From assembly GCA_946482595.1 (NCBI GenBank), contig CAMLSD010000054.1:1-35676 (forward strand): a stretch of 35,676 bases of DNA, in the 5' to 3' direction. A model generated the notes under the pieces. It made no database searches, had not been told where the DNA came from, and saw nothing but the letters and a program-made list of their open reading frames with translations. The DNA is from an uncultured Comamonadaceae bacterium. GTDB taxonomy: Bacteria; Pseudomonadota; Gammaproteobacteria; Burkholderiales; Burkholderiaceae. Positions 7,682-15,518 of the stretch are shown piece after piece. The translations under genes and the position numbers were made by a program. How positions within the stretch are numbered: the stretch's first letter is position 1; each line of letters begins with the position of its first letter.

Positions 7682-8713
7682 TCAGGCCGCCAGCAGTTCG
7701 GCCACCGCCCGGTCCACCCGCACGCTGGAGCCGGCGTCGTCGAGCGGATTGCGGCGCAGACGATGCCGCAGCGCCGACGGGGCCACCCGGCGCAGGTGGC
7801 TGTCGTCGACGCTGTGCGCCCCTTCGAGCGCCGCGACGGCACGGGCCGCACGCACCAGCGTCAGCTCGCCGCGCAGGCCGTCGGTGCCCAGGCTCATGCA
7901 CAAGGCCGCAGCTCGTTCGAGGGCCTGGTCGGGCACCTGCACCCGGGGCAGGCGTTCGCGCCCGTCCACGATCTGCTGGCGCACCTGGTCGTCGGCTGCC
8001 TGCCAGGTCGCGGCAAAGGCCTCGGGCTGGCATTCGTAGGCGTCGCGCCGCTTGATCACCTCGACACGGGTGGCCAGGTCACCCGGCGTGCGCACCTCGA
8101 CCGACAGCCCGAAACGATCGAGCAACTGGGGGCGCAGTTCGCCCTCTTCGGGGTTGCCGCTGCCCACCAGCACGAAGCGCGCCGGATGCCGCACGCTCAG
8201 GCCCTCACGCTCGACCACGTTGTGGCCGGAGGCGGCCACGTCGATCAGCAGGTCCACAAGATGGTCTTCGAGCAGGTTGACTTCGTCGATGTAGAGAAAG
8301 CCGCGGTGCGCCCGGGCCAGCAGGCCGGGCTCGAAGGCCTTGACGCCTTGTGTCAGCGCACGCTCCAGGTCGAGCGCACCGACCACACGGTCTTCGGTTG
8401 CGCCCAGGGGCAGGTCCACCACCGGCACCGGCATCAGCGTGGTGCGGGGTCGGGCGCGTCGGCCGCGGGCCGGGGCGGCGGCACAGCCGGCGCAGTCGTC
8501 ATGCTCGTCGGCGGCGCAGTGGTAGGGGCAGCCCGCAACCACCCGCATCGGCGGCAGCAGGGCCGCCAGCGAGCGCACCGCCGTGGACTTGCCGGTGCCC
8601 CGGTCGCCCAGGATCAGCACGCCGCCCACGCGGGGGTCGACCGCGGCGACGAGGATGGCGAGTTTCATCTCGTCCTGGGCAACGATGGCGGAAAACGGGA
8701 AGGGCTGGTTCAT
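7682..8713 (-). CDS. bchI: Magnesium chelatase ATPase subunit BchI
   Basis: This 343-residue AAA+ ATPase is the motor of magnesium chelatase and forms rings with BchD. The Walker A motif GDRGTGKS lies at residues 36-43. Walker B lies in GFLYIDEVNLLEDHLVDLL, followed by the conserved VEREGLSVRHPARFVLVGSGNPEEGELRPQ region with sensor 1. The C-terminal arm contains VDDSHLRRVAPSALRHRLRR. Its ATG overlaps the ccmI stop (ATGA), so an essential pigment enzyme is placed directly behind a cytochrome c maturation gene with translational coupling. No internal promoter is obvious. Confidence 0.96.
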   Translation of the reverse strand: MNQPFPFSAIVAQDEMKLAILVAAVDPRVGGVLILGDRGTGKSTAVRSLAALLPPMRVVAGCPYHCAADEHDDCAGCAAAPARGRRARPRTTLMPVPVVDLPLGATEDRVVGALDLERALTQGVKAFEPGLLARAHRGFLYIDEVNLLEDHLVDLLIDVAASGHNVVEREGLSVRHPARFVLVGSGNPEEGELRPQLLDRFGLSVEVRTPGDLATRVEVIKRRDAYECQPEAFAATWQAADDQVRQQIVDGRERLPRVQVPDQALERAAALCMSLGTDGLRGELTLVRAARAVAALEGAHSVDDSHLRRVAPSALRHRLRRNPLDDAGSSVRVDRAVAELLAA

Positions 8714-9624
8714 GGCGGGCCTTCGGTGGCGGGAGGGATGGGCCGCCTCACGACGGAGGGCGGCAGGAGTCGTTGCGGTGCGGGTGTGTCCTGCAGCGAA
8801 CGTGTGCGCTCGCGCATGGCTGCGGCAAAAGCACTGTCGGGTGGCGCGGCCCGGGCGGCCTGGTCCCAGCGGCGGGCGGCCTCGGTGAGGTCCCCCCGCT
8901 CATGGGCCAGGCTGCCGGCCAGGGCCAGTGCCTTGGGGTGGTCAGGCGTCAGCGCCAGCGCACGCTCGATCAGGCGTTCGGGCTCGCCCAGCGCGCTGCG
9001 GCCCTGGGCCATCGCCAGCACGTCAGCATGGTCGGCCAGCAGATCGGCATCGGGCGGGGCCAGCTCGCCGGCCCGTGCAAAGGCCCGGGCAGCCTCGTCG
9101 AAGCGCTGCATCGCCGCCAGCGAGCGGCCCAGCATGGCCCAGCCGTCGGCGTCGACCGGCTCATCGCCCAGGCGGCGCGTCAGGCGATCGACCAGCGGGT
9201 CGGGCGCCACGGCTGCCGGTGACGCGACAAGCGGGGTGCCGGTGGCGGGCGGTGTCTGTCCGCGCAGTGCCCACAAGAGCAGTGCGCAGGCCGGCACGAT
9301 CAGCATCACGGCCAGCGCTGCGCCGGGCGCGGGGCGAAGGTCCAGTGGCACGGCGCCGGCATCGGCGGTGCTCAACACCCGCTGCTCGACCTCCTGGCGT
9401 GCCTGCTGCAGCTCGGCGGCACTCAGGTTGCCCGCGGCATGGTCGGCGTCGAGCTGGCGCCATTGCTCGCGCAGGATCTGCCGATGCGCGTCGCCCGGGT
9501 GTGTGTCCACCGGTGCCCCTTGGGCGCGCGGAGGACGCAGCAGCGGCCAGGCCAGCCCGGCGATGGTGGCCAGGGCCAGGGCGGCGATGGCCAGCAGCAC
9601 CCACACGCTGTTGGGTGCGCTCAT
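8710..9624 (-). CDS. ccmI: Cytochrome c maturation protein CcmI
   Basis: The product has 304 residues and a CcmI/CycH arrangement. Two N-terminal membrane segments (VWVLLAIAALALATIAGLAW and LAVMLIVPACALLLWAL) flank a soluble loop rich in Arg/Glu with REQWRQLDADHAAGNLS. A periplasmic TPR domain follows (DGWAMLGRSLAAMQRFDEAARAFARAGEL and similar). CcmI presents the C-terminus of apocytochrome c to the haem ligation complex CcmFH. The frame is open far upstream, but ATG 9624 overlaps the ccmH stop and begins the family-like MSAPNSVWVLLAI. The last bases overlap bchI. Confidence 0.88.
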   Translation of the reverse strand: MSAPNSVWVLLAIAALALATIAGLAWPLLRPPRAQGAPVDTHPGDAHRQILREQWRQLDADHAAGNLSAAELQQARQEVEQRVLSTADAGAVPLDLRPAPGAALAVMLIVPACALLLWALRGQTPPATGTPLVASPAAVAPDPLVDRLTRRLGDEPVDADGWAMLGRSLAAMQRFDEAARAFARAGELAPPDADLLADHADVLAMAQGRSALGEPERLIERALALTPDHPKALALAGSLAHERGDLTEAARRWDQAARAAPPDSAFAAAMRERTRSLQDTPAPQRLLPPSVVRRPIPPATEGPP

Positions 9625-10064
9625 GGGGTGTCCCCCAAGCCCAGGGCCTGCCGGGCCACCCGGCGCTGCTCGGCGCTCATGGCCGCGGGCACACGCCGCT
9701 GACGCTGGCGCACCTGGTGGACCAGCACACCGGCCACTGCCACCAGCAGCACGAACGGCCCGAGCCACAGGGCCCAGGTGCCTGGCCGCAACGGCGGCTT
9801 GTAGAGCACGAACTCGCCATAGCGGGCCACCATGTGATCGAGCACCTGCTGTTCGTTGCGGCCCTGGTCGAGCAGCGCGGCGATGCGCTCGCGAAAGTCG
9901 ACCGCCAGCGGTGCCGACGAGTCGGCCACCGTCTGGTTCTGGCACACCACACAACGCAACTGGCGGGCAATGTGCATCACCTCGGCCTGGCGCGCCGGGT
10001 CGACGGCCAGGGCAGCGAAGGGCAGGGCCAGCAGCAGCCACACGAGAGCGACAGATCTAGCCAC
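9621..10064 (-). CDS. ccmH: Cytochrome c maturation protein CcmH
   Basis: This is a 147-residue CcmH/CycL-type thioredox protein. A signal peptide (VALVWLLLALPFAALA) leads to the RCVVCQNQTVADSSAP motif with the Cys pair, then a second membrane helix (WALWLGPFVLLVAVAGVLV). It keeps apocytochrome cysteines reduced and acts with CcmF in haem ligation. The start appears to be GTG 10064, which overlaps the ccmG stop by eight bases. Length and domain order are normal for short CcmH forms that have a separate CcmI. Confidence 0.93.
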   Translation of the reverse strand: MARSVALVWLLLALPFAALAVDPARQAEVMHIARQLRCVVCQNQTVADSSAPLAVDFRERIAALLDQGRNEQQVLDHMVARYGEFVLYKPPLRPGTWALWLGPFVLLVAVAGVLVHQVRQRQRRVPAAMSAEQRRVARQALGLGDTP

Positions 10065-10587
10065 CGAGTTGCCTCACCAGGGGCAGCAGGGTTTCGTCGA
10101 TCACCTGCCGGGTCACGGGGCCGACATGACGATGCCGGATCACACCCTCCCGATCGAGCACGAAGGTCTCGGGCACCGCCTGCACACCGAAGTCGAGCCC
10201 GGTGTGGCCGCGTGTGTCGGAGGCCGAGGCGCGGTAGGGGTCGCCGTGGCGGCGCAGCCAGTCGAGGGCTGCCGGGCGCTGGTCCTTGTAGTTGAGCCCG
10301 TAGATCGGCACCTGGCCCGCACGCGACAGCTCGACCAGCAGCGCATGCTCGATCTGGCAGGCCCCGCACCACGAGGCCCAGACATTGACGAGGCTCACCT
10401 GGCCTCGCAGGTGCGCCAGCGAAAGCATGTCGTCGGGCCGGTCCAGGCGGGGCAGGCTGAAGGGCGGCGCCGGCTGGTCGAGCAGGGCCGAGGGCAGGGC
10501 ACGCGGATCGTGGCGCAGGCCCAGGGCCAAGACCACCAGCAAGGCCAGCGCAACGAGTGCGACGGTCCAGGGCATGAGGCGGCGCAT
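10057..10587 (-). CDS. ccmG: CcmG/DsbE thiol:disulfide oxidoreductase
   Basis: This is a membrane-anchored periplasmic thioredoxin of 176 residues that reduces apocytochrome c or CcmH. An N-terminal anchor (ALVALALLVVLALGL) is followed by FSLPRLDRPDDMLSLAHLRG, the active site NVWASWCGACQIEH, GLNYKDQRPAALDWLRRHGDPY and the cis-Pro loop AVPETFVLD. The active-site dipeptide is Gly-Ala rather than the Val-Pro or Pro-Thr I would expect. ATG 10587 shares its A with the ccmF stop (TGATG). GTG 10590, just upstream and in frame, is an equally possible start behind the AGGGGAGG ribosome site. Confidence 0.92.
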   Translation of the reverse strand: MRRLMPWTVALVALALLVVLALGLRHDPRALPSALLDQPAPPFSLPRLDRPDDMLSLAHLRGQVSLVNVWASWCGACQIEHALLVELSRAGQVPIYGLNYKDQRPAALDWLRRHGDPYRASASDTRGHTGLDFGVQAVPETFVLDREGVIRHRHVGPVTRQVIDETLLPLVRQLGG

Positions 10588-12608
10588 CACGACGGCCTCC
10601 CCTGCGGCAGCAAGGCAGGCCCGACCGGCATCGGTGCGGCGGGTTCGGCGGCCGTGCTGGCCGCATGACGGCGGCGATAGCGCCGGTCGGCCAGGGCCGT
10701 CGCACCCCCCAGCGCCATCAGCAGCGCGCCGGCCCAGATCCAGGCGACAAACGGCTTGACGTGCAGCCGCAGCCCCCAGGCGCCGTTCAGCACGTCGCCC
10801 GAGGCGGGCTCGCCGAGCGACACGTACAGGTCACCATGCCAGCGGCTGGCGATCGCGGCTTCGGCCATCGCCTGGCCCGACGCGGCATAGACCCGCTTTT
10901 CCGGGTGCAGCCGCGCGACCACGCGGCCGTCCTGTTCAATGACCAGCACGCCGCGTGCGGCCAGGTAGTTCTCGCCCAGTTGCTGGGTCACGCCGTCGAA
11001 GCGGAAGCGGTAGTCGCCCAGCGCGGCCGATTCACCCCGGGCCAGTTGCACGTCGCGTTCGAGCTCGTAACCCTTGACCAGCGTGATGCCGGCCACCAGC
11101 ACCGCCACCCCCAGGTGGGCCAGGGCCATGCCCCACAGGCCGCCGCCCTGGCGCCACAGGCGGGCCGACCAGTCGCGCAGCGGCAGGCCACGCACCCGCT
11201 CGTGCAGTGCGGCCAACGTGGCGCAGGCGATCCAGCTGGCCAGCAGCAGCCCGGCCACCACCGCAACCGACGCCTCGCCCAGCCACAGCGGCAGCAGCAG
11301 CCCGCTGGCCAGGCTGACGGCCAGCGCCCAGCGCAGGCGACGGGCAACATCGGGTGCGGCATGCTGGCGCCAGCGCACGACCGGGCCCACCCCCATGAGG
11401 AACAACGCAGGGGCCATCAGCGGCACGAACACCGCATCGAAGTACGGCGGCCCGACCGACAGCTTGCCGCCGCCCAGCGCGTCGAGGATCAGCGGGTACA
11501 GCGTGCCCAGCATCACTGCGGCCGCGGCCACCAGCAGCAGCACGTTGTTGGCCAGCAGCGTGGCCTCGCGCGACAGCCAGGCAAACGGCTGGTGGTCGTG
11601 CAGCTCATGGGCACGCCAGGCCAGCACCGCCAGCGAGCTGCCGGTCACCAGCGCCAGCAGCGCCAGCAGCCACACGCCGCGTGTGGGGTCGCTGGCGAAC
11701 GAGTGGACCGAGTTGAGCACGCCCGAGCGAACCAGGAAGGTGCCCAGCAGCGACAGCGAAAACGTCAGGATCGCCAGCAGCGCCGTCCACAGCCTGAAGC
11801 TGCCGCGCCGCTCGGCCATCGCCAGCGTGTGGATCAGCGCGGTGCCGGCCAGCCAGGGCAGCAGCGAGGCGTTTTCGACCGGGTCCCAGAACCACCAGCC
11901 GCCCCAGCCGAGCTCGTAGTAGGCCCAGTAGCTGCCCAGCGCGATGCCCAGCGTCAGGAAGCTCCAGGCCGCCGTGGCCCAGGGGCGCGACCAGCGCGCC
12001 CAGGCTGCATCGAGGCGCCCGCCCAGCAGCGCACCGATGGCCAGCGCAAACACCACCGAAAAGCCCACATACCCCATGTAGAGCAGCGGTGGATGCGCCA
12101 CCATGGCCGGGTCCTGCAGCAGCGGGTTGAGGTCACGGCCTTCGACCGGCGACGGCCACGCACGCTCGAAGGGGTCGGAGGTCATCACGGTGAACAGCAG
12201 GAAGGCACAGCCCAGCGCCCCCATCACGCCCAGCATGCGCGCGTGCAGCACACGGCCCAGCGGGCGGCCGAGCCAGGCCAGCGCCAGGCCCCAGCCGGCG
12301 AGCATCAGGGTCCACAGCAGCATCGAGCCTTCATGGCTGCCCCACACCGCAGCGAGCCGGTAGGGCAGCGGCAGCAGCGTGTTCGAATGGTGGGCCACCA
12401 CCTTGACCGAAAAGTCGTGCTGCACGAAGGCCAGGCTCAGGCCGGCGTAGGCCACGGCCACCAGCGCGAACTGCAGCATGGCCGCGGCCGGGGCCACGGC
12501 CATCCACGCCACCCGGCCGCGTTGTGCGCCCCACAGCGGCAGCACGGCCTGCACCAGGGCCACACCGAGGGCCAGCATCAAGGCGGCATGACCCAGCGTG
12601 ACGTTCAC
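10587..12608 (-). CDS. ccmF: Haem lyase subunit CcmF
   Basis: This is a 673-residue polytopic membrane protein, the core of the System I haem ligation complex that attaches haem to CXXCH cysteines. The tryptophan-rich WWD domain [19 protein letters not shown] is complete. Other family segments are [12 protein letters not shown] near residue 90, [15 protein letters not shown] and [19 protein letters not shown]. The start is GTG 12608, overlapping the ccmE stop as GTGA. The length matches CcmF. Its main client in this window would be PufC. Confidence 0.96.
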   Translation of the reverse strand: MNVTLGHAALMLALGVALVQAVLPLWGAQRGRVAWMAVAPAAAMLQFALVAVAYAGLSLAFVQHDFSVKVVAHHSNTLLPLPYRLAAVWGSHEGSMLLWTLMLAGWGLALAWLGRPLGRVLHARMLGVMGALGCAFLLFTVMTSDPFERAWPSPVEGRDLNPLLQDPAMVAHPPLLYMGYVGFSVVFALAIGALLGGRLDAAWARWSRPWATAAWSFLTLGIALGSYWAYYELGWGGWWFWDPVENASLLPWLAGTALIHTLAMAERRGSFRLWTALLAILTFSLSLLGTFLVRSGVLNSVHSFASDPTRGVWLLALLALVTGSSLAVLAWRAHELHDHQPFAWLSREATLLANNVLLLVAAAAVMLGTLYPLILDALGGGKLSVGPPYFDAVFVPLMAPALFLMGVGPVVRWRQHAAPDVARRLRWALAVSLASGLLLPLWLGEASVAVVAGLLLASWIACATLAALHERVRGLPLRDWSARLWRQGGGLWGMALAHLGVAVLVAGITLVKGYELERDVQLARGESAALGDYRFRFDGVTQQLGENYLAARGVLVIEQDGRVVARLHPEKRVYAASGQAMAEAAIASRWHGDLYVSLGEPASGDVLNGAWGLRLHVKPFVAWIWAGALLMALGGATALADRRYRRRHAASTAAEPAAPMPVGPALLPQGRPS

Positions 12609-13048
12609 GGCGGCAGCTCCCGCAGGCTGGCGCCGGCGCGCTCCAGGGCATCGGCTGCATCGCGCGGCATGTAGTTCTCGTCGTGCTTGGCGAGCACCTG
12701 CTCGGCGTGGAAGATGCCTTCACGCAGGCGGCCCTGTGCGACCACGCCCTTGCCCTCGCTGAACAGGTCGGGCAGCACACCGGTGTAGACCACGGGGGTG
12801 CTGCGGGCGCGGTCGGTCACCACAAACCGCACGGTCAGGCTGCGCAGGTCGCGGTGCACGCTGCCTTCGGCGACCAGGCCGCCCACGCGAAAGCTGCGGT
12901 CGCGCGGCGCCTTGTGCTGGGCGATGTCCGAGGGGCTGAAAAAGAACACCAGGTTGCTGCGAAACGCATTGAGCACCAGCGCGCTGGTCGCCCCCAGGCA
13001 CAGCAGGCCGGCGATCACCACGGCCGCACGGCGCTGCCGCGGGCTCAT
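12605..13048 (-). CDS. ccmE: Periplasmic haem chaperone CcmE
   Basis: This 147-residue protein is anchored by one N-terminal helix ([19 protein letters not shown]). Its beta-barrel domain carries haem covalently on the His of [11 protein letters not shown] near the C-terminus, then passes it to CcmF. Further family stretches are [23 protein letters not shown] and [24 protein letters not shown] 13048 overlaps the ccmD stop as ATGA. It is of ordinary length with no odd features. Confidence 0.96.
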   Translation of the reverse strand: MSPRQRRAAVVIAGLLCLGATSALVLNAFRSNLVFFFSPSDIAQHKAPRDRSFRVGGLVAEGSVHRDLRSLTVRFVVTDRARSTPVVYTGVLPDLFSEGKGVVAQGRLREGIFHAEQVLAKHDENYMPRDAADALERAGASLRELPP

Positions 13049-13242
13049 GAACGACCCCCGTCACCGATGCCGTCACTGATGCCGCCACCGACGCCACCGC
13101 GGCCCGGCCCTGTGGCGGGCCGCAGCGCCCGCTCGACCAGCCACTCCAGGCCCAGCGCGGCGGCCACCAGGGCAAACGAGCCCCACACGTACAGGCCGTG
13201 GCCCCCCATGGCCAGGAAGTCCGGCAGGCTGTTCCAGCTCAT
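13045..13242 (-). CDS. ccmD: Small haem exporter protein CcmD
   Basis: This is a 65-residue protein with one membrane helix ([22 protein letters not shown]) behind the family start [14 protein letters not shown]. CcmD holds holo-CcmE to the CcmABC complex and allows its release. It overlaps both neighbours by four bases. The C-terminus, after [11 protein letters not shown], is a Gly/Asp/Ile tail encoded by three 12-bp tandem units, which makes it somewhat longer than simple CcmD proteins. The tail may be dispensable. Confidence 0.88.
   Translation of the reverse strand: MSWNSLPDFLAMGGHGLYVWGSFALVAAALGLEWLVERALRPATGPGRGGVGGGISDGIGDGGRS
13060..13095. repeat. Three 12-bp tandem units in ccmD
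   Basis: GTCACCGATGCC, GTCACTGATGCC and GCCACCGACGCC follow one another on the plus strand. On the coding strand they give a run of Gly-Ile/Val-Gly/Ser-Asp/Gly residues at the CcmD C-terminus. The copy number could vary between strains by slippage without a frameshift. Confidence 0.7.
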
Positions 13243-14039
13243 GGCGCCTCCCGACCGTCCAGCAGCGCCTGCACCCAGGCCGCGCGCCGTTCACGCTCGA
13301 CGATCAGGCGACGCACCCGCACCAGCGCCATCGCGATGCTGTAGAGCCAGAAGGCCAGCGCCATCACCAGCATGCCCGCCAGCATCGTGGTGGCCATGCT
13401 GGGCGAGCGCGTCAGGCTCACCGAGGCGCCCTGGTGCAGGGTGTTCCACCACTGCACCGAAAAGTAGATCACCGGGACGTTGACCACCCCCACCAGCGCC
13501 AGCAGTGCCGCGGCCCGGTCGGCCCGGGCCGGGTCGTCGATGGCGGCATGCAGGCAGATCACGCCGAGGTACAGGAAAAGCAGCAGCAGCTCGGACGTGA
13601 GACGCGCATCCCACACCCACCAGGTGCCCCAGGTGGGCAGCCCCCACAGCGCCCCGGTTCCCAGCGCCAGCACGGTCATCAATGCGCCGGTGGGCGCCAG
13701 CGCGCGCAGCAGCAGGAAGGCCAGCCGTGTGTGCCAGACCAGGCCCACCGCTGCCCACAGCGCCATGGCCAGGTAGATCACCAGCGACATCCACGCCGCC
13801 GGCACGTGCACGAAGATGATGCGGTAGGCCTCACCCTGCTGATGGTCGGTGGGCGCCACCAGCAGCCCCAGCCACAGGCCGACCAGCGCCAGCATGATGG
13901 CCGGGGTCACCAGCCAGGGCAGCGCTCGCCCGGCCAGCGCATGAAAGCGCACCGGCGCGGCATAGGTGGACCACGTGAGCCGTCGGGCCGGGCGTGCCTG
14001 CGCGGAAGGCAGCGGAAGGGGGGTGGCAGCCATCGGCAT
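13239..14039 (-). CDS. ccmC: Haem handling protein CcmC
   Basis: This 266-residue membrane protein has six helices and the WWD-type motif LPTWGTWWVWDARLTSELLLLFLYLG. It presents haem to CcmE together with CcmA, B and D. Conserved flanking parts include GEAYRIIFVHVPAAWMSL and FSVQWWNTLHQGASVSL, each with a haem-axial His. ATG 14039 shares a base with the ccmB stop (TGATG); ATG 14033, two codons on, is an alternative. About 35 residues precede the first helix. The long reading frame continuing upstream in this phase lies within ccmB and is not coding. Confidence 0.95.
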   Translation of the reverse strand: MPMAATPLPLPSAQARPARRLTWSTYAAPVRFHALAGRALPWLVTPAIMLALVGLWLGLLVAPTDHQQGEAYRIIFVHVPAAWMSLVIYLAMALWAAVGLVWHTRLAFLLLRALAPTGALMTVLALGTGALWGLPTWGTWWVWDARLTSELLLLFLYLGVICLHAAIDDPARADRAAALLALVGVVNVPVIYFSVQWWNTLHQGASVSLTRSPSMATTMLAGMLVMALAFWLYSIAMALVRVRRLIVERERRAAWVQALLDGREAP

Positions 14040-14779
14040 CACTCCAGGCTGATGCGCAGGGCCGCCGCAGTGGCCCAGGGCGCAAGGAAAAGGGCGGACA
14101 CCAGCAAGGCACCCAGCAGGCTGGCATGTGCGCCAAAACCGAGGCCGGTGGTGGCGGCATCGACGGCCGCGGCACCGAACACCAGCACCGGCACATGCAG
14201 CGGCAGCACCAGCAGCGCCAGCAGCACGCCCGCACCGCGCAGGCCCACCGTCAGCGCCGCACCAACGGCGCCCACCAGACCCAGCACGGGCGTGCCCAGG
14301 GCGAGCGTGAGCATCAGCGCCAGCACCGCCGGGCCCGGCAGACCGAACTGCAAGGCCAGCAGCGGCGACACCAGCACGACCGGCAGGCCGGTCGACAGCC
14401 AGTGCGCACACACCTTGGCCAGCACCAGGCCCGGCAGCGGACAGGCCGCAAGCAGCATCTGATCGAGCGAACCGTCGGCGTGATCGTCGGCGAACAGCCG
14501 ACCCAGCGTCAGCGTCGAGGCCAGCAGGGCGGCCACCCAGACCACCCCGCCGCCCACACGCTGCATCAGTGCGGGCTCGCCGCCGAGGCCCAGCGGCAGC
14601 AGGCTCACCACGATGACCAGGAAGGCCAGCGAAGCCACGGCATCCGACCAGCGGCGCAGGCTCAGCTTCAGCTGACGCTGCACCAGCGCACGCCAGGCGA
14701 CCCAGGCCGCGCCGTCGGCCGCAGGGGCGGGGCGGGGTGCCGCGGTGGTGTCCGCGACCAGCAGCACGGGGGGGCTCAT
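14039..14779 (-). CDS. ccmB: Haem exporter membrane subunit CcmB
   Basis: This 246-residue protein has six hydrophobic segments and is the permease partner of CcmA. Family signatures are LVQRQLKLSLRRWSDAVASLAFLVIVVSLLPLGLG, RLFADDHADGSLDQMLLA and LPVVLVSPLLALQFGLP. ATG 14779 overlaps the ccmA stop. About 28 residues at the N-terminus (ADTTAAPRPAPAADG) extend beyond the usual start, so translation might begin later, although no better start is obvious. CcmAB uses ATP to release holo-CcmE. Confidence 0.93.
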   Translation of the reverse strand: MSPPVLLVADTTAAPRPAPAADGAAWVAWRALVQRQLKLSLRRWSDAVASLAFLVIVVSLLPLGLGGEPALMQRVGGGVVWVAALLASTLTLGRLFADDHADGSLDQMLLAACPLPGLVLAKVCAHWLSTGLPVVLVSPLLALQFGLPGPAVLALMLTLALGTPVLGLVGAVGAALTVGLRGAGVLLALLVLPLHVPVLVFGAAAVDAATTGLGFGAHASLLGALLVSALFLAPWATAAALRISLE

Positions 14780-15414
14780 AGCTGCAGGCTCGACTGGCGT
14801 GTGGCTGCGCCCGCCACGGGGTGATGACCGGTCAGCAGCACCTGACCGCCGCGGCCCAGGTGCCGGTCGATCAGCCCGTCGAGCCAGGCGCGGGCCGAGG
14901 CATCGAGCGCTGCATGGGGTTCGTCCAGCACCCACAGCGGCTGCCGCGACACCGCCAGCCGGCTCAGGGCCACCCGCTTGCGCTGGCCTTGCGACAGCTC
15001 GCGCACGGCGTGGTGGGCACAGCCGGCCAGACCCGCCGCCTGCAGGGCGCCCAGCGCCTCGGCTGGCTCGACCGGATCGCCGGCCATTGCCGCACCGGCG
15101 CGCAGGTTGTCGATGGCGCTCAGCTCGTCCTTGAGACCGGTGGCGTGGCCGTGGTGCAGCAGCTCGCACGCATAGGCCGCGCCCAGCGCGGCGATGCTGT
15201 GGCCACGCCAGCTCACGGTGCCCGAAAGGGGCTTGAGCAGGCCGCAGACGATGCGCAGCAGGCTGGTCTTGCCGCTGCCGTTGCCCCCCTGCACATGCAG
15301 CAGTTCGCCCGGGCCGAGCTGCACGTTCACGGCACGAAACAGCAGCCTCAGGCCACGCGCACAGGCCAGGTCGCTCACAAGCAGCGTGCCTGATGGGTGC
15401 TGGAGCCTGTTCAT
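14776..15414 (-). CDS. ccmA: Haem exporter ATP-binding protein CcmA
   Basis: This is a 212-residue ABC ATPase with Walker A QGGNGSGKTSLLR, the signature ELSQGQRKRVALSRL, Walker B PLWVLDEPHAALD and the switch His in LLTGHHP. It powers release of haem-loaded CcmE from CcmCD. I chose ATG 15414 behind a GAGGCGG ribosome site. The frame is open to ATG 15489, but the extra 25 residues (Arg/Gly-rich) look non-native. It is the first gene of the twelve-gene reverse chain, divergent from crtI. No clear -10 was found on this strand. Confidence 0.93.
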   Translation of the reverse strand: MNRLQHPSGTLLVSDLACARGLRLLFRAVNVQLGPGELLHVQGGNGSGKTSLLRIVCGLLKPLSGTVSWRGHSIAALGAAYACELLHHGHATGLKDELSAIDNLRAGAAMAGDPVEPAEALGALQAAGLAGCAHHAVRELSQGQRKRVALSRLAVSRQPLWVLDEPHAALDASARAWLDGLIDRHLGRGGQVLLTGHHPVAGAATRQSSLQL

Positions 15415-15482
15415 CCGTGGACCGCCTCGCTCGGGGGCGCCATGGCGGCGCCGGTAAACGGTTGTCGCGCAAAACTGCGGTG

Positions 15483-15511
15483 TTGTCAACTAAACGTGAC
15501 ACACCTACTAT
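15483..15511 (+). promoter_or_regulatory. crtI promoter with perfect PpsR/CrtJ box
   Basis: The -35 is TTGTCA (15483-15488), then 17 bp, then TACTAT (15506-15511). TGTCAACTAAACGTGACA at 15484-15501 is an exact TGT-N12-ACA palindrome that covers the -35 and most of the spacer, a repressing position. The crtI ATG lies 8 bp after the -10, so transcription would start at or next to the ATG. On the reverse strand the same site contains TTGACA, so ccmA could also be affected. Confidence 0.7.
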
Positions 15512-15518
15512 ATGCAAA

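Noticed and set aside
6473..10060. Very long open frame (over 1,100 codons) on the plus strand, antisense to bchD-bchI-ccmI-ccmH
   Set aside because: It is a by-product of high third-position GC on the opposite strand. Its translation is rich in Arg, Ser, Ala and Pro without domains, while the reverse-strand genes have clear family motifs.
10665..12674. About 670-codon plus-strand frame opposite ccmF
   Set aside because: Gln/His/Arg-rich translation with no motif; ccmF on the other strand is complete with its WWD domain.
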